Of a stretch of 8,921 nt of DNA, positions 1 to 4,710 are shown in pieces. The notes beneath the pieces are model-generated. The model had not been told where the DNA came from and searched no databases. It saw only the letters and a list, made by a program, of their open reading frames with translations. Origin of the DNA: Caulobacteraceae bacterium (lineage in GTDB: Bacteria; Pseudomonadota; Alphaproteobacteria; Caulobacterales; Caulobacteraceae). The DNA is taken from assembly GCA_025351125.1 (NCBI GenBank), contig JANXWN010000100.1:1-8921 (forward strand), read 5' to 3'. Both the position numbers and the translations under genes were made by a program. Position 1 is the stretch's first letter. Each line of letters starts with the position of its first letter.

Positions 1-1
1 C

Positions 2-661
2 GGGCGAATCGTCGCCGATTCCACCTGGCACCACTGGTTCGATATCAATTTGATCGGGCTGTCGGGCGCGGGCGCACCGTACACAGGGTTCGTCGCCACG
101 CCGGCGGGACAGGCGGCGCTGAAGAAAATCGACGCCTATTATCTCAACTGCGGAGTCTGGCTGGCCCCGCCGGCGGTGCAGGCGGCGATGCGCGATGCGG
201 CGTGGTGGTCGATCATCTGGCAGGATATCGTCATCGAGCTCCCGCGTGAGGCCCATCTGCGCTATTTCGGCGCGGTCGGAATTGACGCCCTGGGTCGTCT
301 CGCGCCGCGTTGCGCGGTGTTCGATTGGGTTTGGCCCAAAGAGCCGATCTACAAACCGGTGATTCCGTGGTGGGAGTGGCGCGAAGTGGTTCCGGAGCTG
401 GATTTCACCAATATTCCGATCGAGCAGTATATGGCCGGCGGTATCTTGCGCGAACTGACCCATAGTTTCGGGGTGCATAACGCCAAGCGCTCAATCTCCG
501 ACAAGCCCCCGAGCCAAGCGCAATTGCGGGAAGCTATCGCGCGCGGAACGGAAAAGGGCCTCGACGCGCTTAAAGCGGATCTGCAGCGCGAACACGCCAT
601 GGTCGGCAAACTCGTCGCCGAAGATTTTCAGGTGAAGGGGTTGTCCACGCGGGAGGGGTAG
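2..661 (+). CDS. C-terminal part of an unrecognised protein (5' end outside the window)
   Basis: The reading frame is open from the left edge, so about 219 residues of the C-terminal part are visible. The TTG at position 50 is internal and not a likely start: the residues before it (GRIVADSTWHHWFDINL) continue the protein sensibly. The visible part is rich in Trp and aromatic residues (STWHHW near the edge, AAWWSIIW around positions 200-220, IPWWEW around 360-375). It has no obvious membrane segment; the last ~60 residues are charged and probably helical. The 'GR-V-DSTWHHW' segment looks like the C-terminal strand of a larger globular domain, perhaps glutamine-amidotransferase/ThuA-like or a peptidase, but I do not recognise a family and assign no function. 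It ends at TAG (659-661) and converges on the hydrolase gene, with a double-hairpin repeat between them. Confidence 0.75.
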   Translation, partial: GRIVADSTWHHWFDINLIGLSGAGAPYTGFVATPAGQAALKKIDAYYLNCGVWLAPPAVQAAMRDAAWWSIIWQDIVIELPREAHLRYFGAVGIDALGRLAPRCAVFDWVWPKEPIYKPVIPWWEWREVVPELDFTNIPIEQYMAGGILRELTHSFGVHNAKRSISDKPPSQAQLREAIARGTEKGLDALKADLQREHAMVGKLVAEDFQVKGLSTREG

Positions 662-685
662 TCGGCGATTGATCGGGCGGCTCGC

Positions 686-802
686 CTAGAGCAGGACGAT
701 TTTAGACGGAACCGCCTAAAATCTGAATCCTGTTCTAAATACAAACGTTTAGAGTCTGATTCAGCGTTTACAGCTGTTCCGTGTAAACGCCTCAGGCTCT
801 AG
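686..802. repeat. Double-hairpin intergenic mosaic repeat (RIME-like), possible bidirectional terminator
   Basis: There are two adjacent imperfect palindromes. The first spans 688-736: AGAGCAGGACGATTTTAG pairs with CTAAAATCTGAATCCTGTTCT, and its core TTTTAG-a-CGG-aa-CCG-c-CTAAAA (701-721 region) is almost perfect. The second spans 750-801: TAGAGTCTGATTCAGCGTTTACA faces TGTAAACGCCTCAGGCTCTA, with small bulges. The whole is bounded by CTAGAG at 686 and GCTCTAG at 796-802. Two-hairpin elements with this 'AGAGCAGGA...TCTGAATCCTG' look are familiar as dispersed intergenic repeats in Alphaproteobacteria. It fills the gap between two convergent genes, where it could stop transcription from both sides. 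The structure is directly visible; the repeat-family assignment is from memory. Confidence 0.75.
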
Positions 803-821
803 CCGGGTCGCTCGGCCTCGC

Positions 822-1556
822 TCATCCCGGCAAGAACCGCCGCGCCGCCGCCAGGAAACCCGCCGGAGCGTCCAGCGGCACATTGTGACCCGAGCGTGCG
901 ACCGTCGCCATTTGCGCGCCTTTGATGACCTCGAGCATTCGCGCGGCGACGTCGGCGGCCAGGATGTCGGTCACGTCGCCGCGAATGAGGCCGGTGGGAA
1001 CGGCGATCTCGGCGCACGATTTCCACCCCGTGTCGGGGTCGCGCAAACCCAGACCGCCGGGAGAGCGCAGAACCCGGTCGTAACGCCAGGTCCAGCGACC
1101 GTCTTGCGTGCGCATCAGGCCGGCGTCGATCCGGCGCCGCAAATCGGCGTCGGCGGCCAAGGTTTCGATAGCGCGGACCGCCGCGAACGCCTCGTCGCGG
1201 CTTGCAAACGTGTCGGGCGCGCCTTGGCCGGCATAGATGCGCGCGACACCGGCCGGATCAAGTTCGGGTCCGATATCGACGATCACGCACGCGGCTAGCT
1301 CAGGCGGTTTGCGTCCGGCGTATTCCATCGTCACCATCCCGCCCATCGAGAGGCCGAGCAAGGCGAAATCGCGCAAACCGGTCGCCGCGACGAAAGCGGT
1401 CAGGTCGTCGGCCATTTGATCCACGCCATAGCCGTCAGCCGCCCAGCCGCTCTCGCCGTGGCCGCGCTGATCCAGCGCAAGGACGCGATAGCGGTCGGTC
1501 ATCGCGGCGGCGAAATCATCCCAGGTGCGGGCGTGGCCGGTGTAGCCGTGCAGCAC
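822..1556 (-). CDS. Alpha/beta hydrolase, N-terminus separated by a frameshift
   Basis: Alpha/beta-hydrolase-fold enzyme of the epoxide hydrolase/haloperoxidase/esterase type; the substrate cannot be told. Counting from the GTG at 1556, the HGYTG oxyanion-hole turn is at residues 3-7, the DQRGHG strand-turn at 29-34, the nucleophile elbow GLSMGG places Ser70, a likely acid is the Asp of GDVTD, and the catalytic His is in SGHNVPLDAP near the C-terminus. All triad positions are thus present. The GTG start is suspect: it sits inside the hydrophobic strand LVVLHG and would delete the first strands of the fold. The expected N-terminus (…LRGLRFHYRDW…) lies just upstream in another frame (see 1563-1690). 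The gene is therefore either inactivated by a one-base indel or affected by a sequencing error. It runs divergently from the lipoprotein gene. Confidence 0.85.
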   Translation of the reverse strand: MLHGYTGHARTWDDFAAAMTDRYRVLALDQRGHGESGWAADGYGVDQMADDLTAFVAATGLRDFALLGLSMGGMVTMEYAGRKPPELAACVIVDIGPELDPAGVARIYAGQGAPDTFASRDEAFAAVRAIETLAADADLRRRIDAGLMRTQDGRWTWRYDRVLRSPGGLGLRDPDTGWKSCAEIAVPTGLIRGDVTDILAADVAARMLEVIKGAQMATVARSGHNVPLDAPAGFLAAARRFLPG

Positions 1557-1562
1557 GACGAG

Positions 1563-1690
1563 GCCGGCGCGTCGGCGCGCGTCGCGGCCCAGTCGCGGTA
1601 GTGAAACCGCAAACCGCGCAATTCGATCAGTTCATCCAAAACAGGTGCGGGGGCGTGGGCATGCCGCGGGACCTCATCGGCGAGTTTCAG
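1563..1690 (-). pseudogene. Out-of-frame N-terminal segment of the alpha/beta hydrolase
   Basis: On the minus strand, the frame following the TAA at 1693-1691 reads through DEVPRHAHAPAPVLDELIEL and then RGLRFHYRDWAATRADAP, a typical N-terminus of a small alpha/beta hydrolase (first strand 'I.L.GLRFHYRDW', then a linker before the 'LVVLHG' strand). The continuation LVVLHGYTGHARTW lies in the adjacent frame from about 1565. One extra base in the gene around 1558-1580, a GC-rich stretch, would join the two into a protein of roughly 275-290 residues. Possible starts are TTG at 1639 or CTG at 1690; no ATG or GTG is in frame. No convincing ribosome binding site was found. Confidence 0.6.
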
Positions 1691-1757
1691 TTACCGCGTT
1701 AGCATATTTGCGGACCGGCGCGCTGCGGTTTCGCGTAAGATGGTTTGAACCGCTTGC

Positions 1758-1762
1758 AAGGA
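1758..1762 (+). promoter_or_regulatory. Ribosome binding site deciding the lipoprotein start
   Basis: AAGGA lies 5 bases before GTG at 1768. It selects this GTG over the longer open frame that begins with ATG at 1645, whose extra N-terminal residues are Arg-rich, lack a signal peptide and overlap the hydrolase N-terminus. Confidence 0.6.
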
Positions 1763-1767
1763 ATAAT

Positions 1768-2310
1768 GTGCGCGACACCAAGGCGTTCGGTCTGATCAAT
1801 TTAGCCCCGCGTAACGCCTTGTTGGGCGTTTGCGCGATAGCCGCATCTTGCGCACCGGCGCCGTCGCGGGACGATGTGGCCGCCGCGACGCCGGTATTTT
1901 CGGCGGAACGTTTCTTCGCCGGACCGACACGCGGCGACGGCGTTCTGAGCGTCATCACGCAAAGCGCGCAGCCGGTGGTCGTCCACGGAACGGGTCGCGT
2001 CAGCGACGGCGGCTTGCTGGTCCTGGATCAAACCGTTGACCGGGCCGGCGCCCGCACGACGCGCGAATGGCGCATCCGCCAGATTTCGCCCGGTCGCTAC
2101 GGCGGAAGCTTGACCGACGCCGTGGGACCCGTCGCGGGCGAGGTGACCGGCAATAGTCTGCATCTGCATTTTGCGATGAAGGGCGGCGAAGAGGTCGAGC
2201 AGCGGCTGTATCTGAGCCCGGACGGTCGTTCGGCGCACAATCTGATGACCGTCCGTAAATGGGGCGTTGAGGTCGCGACGCTCGACGAGCGAATCGTCAA
2301 GGGGCGATAA
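1768..2310 (+). CDS. DUF3833-like putative lipoprotein
   Basis: This is a 180-residue protein of unknown molecular function that probably sits in the cell envelope. The GTG start is chosen for its AAGGA site. The N-terminus has basic residues (Arg2, Lys5, Arg15) followed by the hydrophobic stretch ALLGVCAIAASC (17-28), ending in a lipobox-like A-A-S-Cys28; Cys28 would be the lipidated residue. The mature part resembles DUF3833 proteins: FFAGPTRGDG near residues 49-58, the 'G.VSDGGLLVLDQTV' strand pair, TREWRIRQISPGRYGGSLTD, then VGPVAGEVTGNSLHLHF, and a conserved C-terminal 'MTVRKWGVEVATLDE' segment. These look like a beta-rich lipocalin/calycin-type barrel, as is usual for this group. It converges with the acetyltransferase gene, with only about 40 bases between them. 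The family call is from memory of the motif pattern. Confidence 0.75.
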   Translation: MRDTKAFGLINLAPRNALLGVCAIAASCAPAPSRDDVAAATPVFSAERFFAGPTRGDGVLSVITQSAQPVVVHGTGRVSDGGLLVLDQTVDRAGARTTREWRIRQISPGRYGGSLTDAVGPVAGEVTGNSLHLHFAMKGGEEVEQRLYLSPDGRSAHNLMTVRKWGVEVATLDERIVKGR

Positions 2311-2350
2311 CGCGCTCGACCGCTTAGGTCCGTCGCGCGCGAAATTAGTT

Positions 2351-2863
2351 CTATCGGCGAATCACTCCGCCGGTCAGCGTGCGTTGCATCCACACGATGT
2401 CGACCCATCGCTCATGCTTGAAACCCACCGCGCGCGCCGCGCCGGCGTGTTCGAAACCCAATGCGGCGTGCAGGCCGATCGACCCGGCGTTGGCGCTGTC
2501 GCCGATCACCGCGATCATTTGGCAAAGTTTCAGCGCGGCGGACCGCGCGATCAGGTCTCCGAGTAAAGCTTTGCCGACGCCGCGGCGCTGAGCGTGTGGC
2601 GCCACGTAAACGCTGTCCTCGACGGTAAAACGATAGGCGCTGCGCAGGCGAAAGGGCGCGGCATAGGCGAAGCCGAGAACCTCGCCTTGGTCGGCGGCGA
2701 CCAAATGCGGCAGGCCGTGCGCGGCCACGTCGGCCACGCGCCGCTCTATCTCGCCGGCGTCCGGGGCCTCTTCCTCGAACGTTCCCAGACCGTGCGACAC
2801 GTGGTGAGCGTAGATCGCGGTGACGGCGGGAATGTCGGCGGGGTCCGTCAATCGGATCAGCAT
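2351..2863 (-). CDS. GNAT acetyltransferase, phosphinothricin/methionine sulfoximine (MnaT) type
   Basis: This is a 170-residue GNAT-family N-acetyltransferase of the COG1247 kind (Pat/Bar, YncA/MnaT), which transfers acetyl from acetyl-CoA to the amino group of small amino-acid-like substrates such as L-methionine sulfoximine, phosphinothricin or methionine. The acetyl-CoA pyrophosphate loop QRRGVG is at residues 92-97 after the strand SVYVAP. The family-typical 'AYAAPFRLRSAYRFTVEDSVYV' region is at about 66-87, the ANAGSIGLHAALGF motif at about 125-137, and the C-terminal GFKHERWVDIVWMQR at 147-161. Length is normal for the family (about 165-180). The ATG at 2863 is preceded by GAGG (complement of 2872-2875) at an 8-base spacing. 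Cytoplasmic. A detoxifying role is possible, but an endogenous amino-acid substrate cannot be excluded. Confidence 0.92.
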   Translation of the reverse strand: MLIRLTDPADIPAVTAIYAHHVSHGLGTFEEEAPDAGEIERRVADVAAHGLPHLVAADQGEVLGFAYAAPFRLRSAYRFTVEDSVYVAPHAQRRGVGKALLGDLIARSAALKLCQMIAVIGDSANAGSIGLHAALGFEHAGAARAVGFKHERWVDIVWMQRTLTGGVIRR

Positions 2864-2893
2864 GCACGAGGCCTCACGAGGAATATTGTGTGC

Positions 2894-2920
2894 GGATTAC
2901 ACCGATTACACCGATTACAC
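2894..2920. repeat. Three tandem copies of a 9-bp unit (CGATTACAC)
   Basis: GGATTACAC (2894-2902), CGATTACAC (2903-2911) and CGATTACAC (2912-2920) follow each other without spacing. They lie about 30 bases upstream of the acetyltransferase start. On the minus strand each unit reads GTGTAATCG, containing TGTAAT, a near match to a -10 box; whether this has any meaning for transcription is unknown. Confidence 0.85.
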
Positions 2921-2981
2921 CCATTGCCGGAAGGAGGCGGCGGCGCGCGAGGCCATGCGCGATGTGATGTGTGTTCCGCGC

Positions 2982-2999
2982 TCTAATCTGTGTAATCTG
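2982..2999. repeat. Inverted partial copy of the GATTACAC repeat
   Basis: TCTAATCTGTGTAATCTG contains GTGTAATC (2990-2997), the exact reverse complement of GATTACAC in the array at 2894-2920. Read in reverse complement it is CAGATTACACAGATTAGA, which matches GATTACACCGATTA of the array at 13 of 14 positions. The two arms could pair as a long stem around the ~60-base segment 2921-2981. The spacer 2864-3058 contains no supported gene. Confidence 0.7.
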
Positions 3000-3047
3000 C
3001 CGACGAAAAAACGGCTAACCCGCCGCAGCGATCTTAGAATTTTTGCC

Positions 3048-3051
3048 GGAG
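3048..3051 (+). promoter_or_regulatory. Ribosome binding site for the TTG-started glycosyltransferase
   Basis: GGAG is placed 7 bases before TTG at 3059. It supports this start, since the in-frame stop TAG at 3035-3037 limits extension upstream and the next in-frame ATG falls after the first strand of the protein. Confidence 0.55.
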
Positions 3052-3058
3052 CCTCCGC

Positions 3059-3802
3059 TTGGCGACACCCTTTTCGATCTGCGTCGCGACACCCACCGCC
3101 AACGCCATGGTCAATCTGACGTTCATGAATAGCGCCGTCGGTCTAGCGTTTGAATGCGCCAAACGCGGTGTTGCGGTCAAATACATCAACACCCAGTTTT
3201 CCAGCGTCCTGCCGGCCGCCCGCAACATCCTGACCGACCAATTTCTCAATCACAGCGACGCGACGCATTTGCTGTTTGTCGATTCGGACATGGGGTTCGA
3301 CCCGGTGGAGCTTTGCAGTCTGTTCGACTATGCGCATTTGGACGTGGTCGCCGCCATGTGCACCAGCAAGACTTTAAATTGGACCAATATCGCGCGCGTC
3401 GCCCGGGCCCATCCGGACATGCCGGCGGCGCAACTGGCCGAAATCGCCGGCACATTCGATGGCATGGTCAGCCTGCCCACCGGCACCAGTTTTACCGTGT
3501 CACGCGAACCAGTCGAGGTGATCAATATCGGCACCGGCGTGATGATGATCTCGCGCGATATCCTCGAACGCATGGCCGCCTCGCCAAGTATTCCGCGGCA
3601 CATCTTCACCGGCACGCAACCCATGCCGGCCTTCTTCGACAACGGCGTCACCGACGATAACCGCTATGTCGGCGAGGACTTCATCTTCTGCCGCCGCGTG
3701 CGGCAGATCGGCGGCACGGTTTGGGGCTGCCCGTGGCTCAGGATCACCCACTCGGGGACTTTCGACTTCGTCGGCAATCTGCCGCGGGTTGTTTCGATTT
3801 AG
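3059..3802 (+). CDS. Small GT-A-type glycosyltransferase (family 2-like)
   Basis: This is a 247-residue protein with the look of a GT-A glycosyltransferase: an N-terminal strand FSICVATPT (5-13), a helix, PAARNILTDQFL (52-63), then THLLFVDSDMGF (69-80) in which Asp75-Ser-Asp77 is the DXD metal/nucleotide-sugar motif. INIGTGVMMISRDIL follows in the middle of the protein, and GEDFIFCRR begins at residue 205 and supplies the usual catalytic-base-side acids. His231 in THSG may complete metal binding. It has no membrane segment or signal peptide, so it should act in the cytoplasm. Donor and acceptor are unknown. Stand-alone proteins of this type occur in surface-polysaccharide loci and in phage or accessory regions; here no sugar genes surround it. 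It stands alone between the repeat-bearing spacer and the toxin-like cassette. Confidence 0.8.
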   Translation: MATPFSICVATPTANAMVNLTFMNSAVGLAFECAKRGVAVKYINTQFSSVLPAARNILTDQFLNHSDATHLLFVDSDMGFDPVELCSLFDYAHLDVVAAMCTSKTLNWTNIARVARAHPDMPAAQLAEIAGTFDGMVSLPTGTSFTVSREPVEVINIGTGVMMISRDILERMAASPSIPRHIFTGTQPMPAFFDNGVTDDNRYVGEDFIFCRRVRQIGGTVWGCPWLRITHSGTFDFVGNLPRVVSI

Positions 3803-3830
3803 GTTGTAACGTTCGGCTTTTAACAGTCAA

Positions 3831-3849
3831 TCACGTCAAATTTTCGTGA
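3831..3849. repeat. Short inverted repeat TCACG-9-CGTGA upstream of the toxin-like gene
   Basis: TCACG (3831-3835) and CGTGA (3845-3849) are separated by nine AT-rich bases. It lies immediately before the TAACCGGTTA palindrome. It may be part of an operator or chance; five-base arms are weak evidence alone. Confidence 0.35.
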
Positions 3850-3850
3850 A

Positions 3851-3860
3851 TAACCGGTTA
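3851..3860. promoter_or_regulatory. Perfect 10-bp palindrome, candidate operator
   Basis: TAACCGGTTA is its own reverse complement. It ends 16 bases before a TATACT hexamer (3877-3882), so it would cover the -35 region of a promoter for the toxin-like gene, a usual place for a repressor site. Which protein would bind is unknown; the downstream genes show no recognised DNA-binding domain. Confidence 0.4.
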
Positions 3861-3876
3861 AGTATTGATTGTATTT

Positions 3877-3882
3877 TATACT
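3877..3882 (+). promoter_or_regulatory. Candidate -10 box for the Tse2/Tsi2-like operon
   Basis: TATACT differs from the TATAAT consensus at one base and lies in the most AT-rich stretch nearby (about 3835-3890). No good -35 is seen at 16-18 bases, where the palindrome at 3851-3860 sits instead. The toxin-like ATG is about 60 bases downstream. Confidence 0.4.
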
Positions 3883-3943
3883 TGATGCATCCCGTTGGGG
3901 CTGTCGTGCCCGATTTTTACGGCGGCGGGGGAAGGCCAATATT

Positions 3944-4432
3944 ATGGCAACCACAGATGTTTCTCTTTGGAGGGCGGTGCGCAAAGAGGCATTTGCCGAC
4001 GGCACGATTGTGGATGGTCACGCGGTGGCGGGAGTTTTGTATCCTGATTTCGAAGAGCGCCAAATTGGGCGAAAGGTCAAAGGCGTGATGACCTACACGA
4101 CGCGTGCCCCAGACCTCGCGCCGACCAAAGGCAAACCGAGCGACGGCGAAGACGCGACATTAGACTATGTGAATCCGGGCGGCGGGACCTCCCTGTTCGA
4201 TAAGGCCGACGTGTTTGGAGGCGCTAGCAAGGGGTGGTTTTCGTTTAAGATACCGGACGGCACCTCAATCCCCGATTCAATTTTGGTGAAGAATGACGGC
4301 CGCCGCGAGGAGCGCGACGCCACCCATTATCAACTCGAGCCGCTGACGCGGATGCGGGTGGACGCCTATAAGGGCGCGCTGGACAATCTCGCGCGTAACG
4401 CCATCGCTCGATCCGTTGAGCGCAATTCATAG
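3944..4432 (+). CDS. Tse2-like ADP-ribosyltransferase-fold toxin
   Basis: This 162-residue protein resembles Tse2, the cytoplasm-acting type VI effector of Pseudomonas aeruginosa (158 residues), which has an ADP-ribosyltransferase-like fold and arrests bacterial growth in an NAD-linked manner. Matching blocks in the same order are SLWRAV (7-12; Tse2 TLYRAV), TRAPD (53-57; ARAPD), GGTSLFDKADV (80-90; GGTSVFDRAGV), IPDGTSIP (103-110; IPDGTDIP), VKND (115-118; VKQD), RDATHY (124-129; LQATHY) and LDNLARNAI (146-154; LDNFVRNAI). The Thr82-Ser83 pair corresponds to the Thr-Ser reported as important in Tse2. The ATG at 3944 has GAAGG 8 bases upstream; the frame is open further upstream but without such a site. 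No signal peptide. A Tsi2-like gene follows after 47 bases. Hand-counted GC is about 59% (3961-4380), a little below the neighbours. The match is from memory; no alignment was run. Confidence 0.88.
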   Translation: MATTDVSLWRAVRKEAFADGTIVDGHAVAGVLYPDFEERQIGRKVKGVMTYTTRAPDLAPTKGKPSDGEDATLDYVNPGGGTSLFDKADVFGGASKGWFSFKIPDGTSIPDSILVKNDGRREERDATHYQLEPLTRMRVDAYKGALDNLARNAIARSVERNS

Positions 4433-4479
4433 GGTTGAGCTGGACGGACCGGCGCCAAACGCAACGTTAAGGACCGATC

Positions 4480-4710
4480 ATGTCGACGATCAGCGGACCC
4501 ACTTTGATGATGGCAATCCAGGCGGTCGCCGCCCAAATCCGGGAACTCGAAGAGGACTTAGAGACGGCGGACGATGAGGAGCAAGCCGATTTGCATGACC
4601 TTTCGCATACCTATTGGAAAGCGGCCAAGGAGCTCAAGACCGCATATGAAGAAGTTCGCGAAACCGCGGTGACTCTGCCCGCGTATGACAGCTTGGTCGG
4701 GCGCGGCTAG
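4480..4710 (+). CDS. Tsi2-like immunity protein / antitoxin
   Basis: This is a 76-residue acidic, all-helical protein resembling Tsi2 (77 residues), the dimeric helical protein that binds and neutralises Tse2 in the cytoplasm. Visible correspondences are TLMMAIQAVAAQIREL (8-23; Tsi2 TLMVAIQCVAARTREL), an acidic turn (DDEEQADL, 31-38), AAKELKTAYEE (48-58; AADDLKNAYEQ) and LPAYDSLV (66-73; LPPYDRLI). The start ATG has AAGGA (4469-4473) at a 6-base spacing. It is the second gene of a bicistron with the toxin-like gene and is presumably needed for survival of the host. Hand-counted GC is about 56%, the lowest of the coding genes I sampled. Its TAG stop overlaps the stop of the convergent oligopeptidase gene. 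It has no DNA-binding motif, so autoregulation of the classical toxin-antitoxin kind is not indicated. The comparison is from memory. Confidence 0.88.
   Translation: MSTISGPTLMMAIQAVAAQIRELEEDLETADDEEQADLHDLSHTYWKAAKELKTAYEEVRETAVTLPAYDSLVGRG

Noticed and set aside
885..1702. Plus-strand frames opposite the alpha/beta hydrolase (885-1298, 1202-1702)
   Set aside because: Arg-rich antisense shadows; the minus strand carries the conserved hydrolase motifs.
1645..1767. Longer N-terminus of the DUF3833-like lipoprotein from ATG 1645
   Set aside because: It would bury the lipoprotein signal inside the protein, overlap the hydrolase N-terminus, and lacks a ribosome binding site; GTG 1768 has AAGGA.
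2311..2350. Rho-independent terminator between the convergent lipoprotein and acetyltransferase genes
   Set aside because: No stem with a following T-run could be found in these 40 bases.
2894..2999. CRISPR array
   Set aside because: The units are 9 bp and directly adjacent without spacers, so this is a simple tandem repeat.
2820..3119. Small plus-strand frame through the GATTACAC repeats, reading repeated TDY
   Set aside because: The tandem protein repeat is only the 9-bp DNA repeat translated; there is no ribosome binding site and it runs out of frame into the glycosyltransferase.
3869..3943. Upstream extension of the Tse2-like gene from ATG 3887 or earlier
   Set aside because: The extra residues are basic and unlike Tse2, the segment contains the likely -10 box, and ATG 3944 has a good GAAGG site and gives a length close to Tse2.
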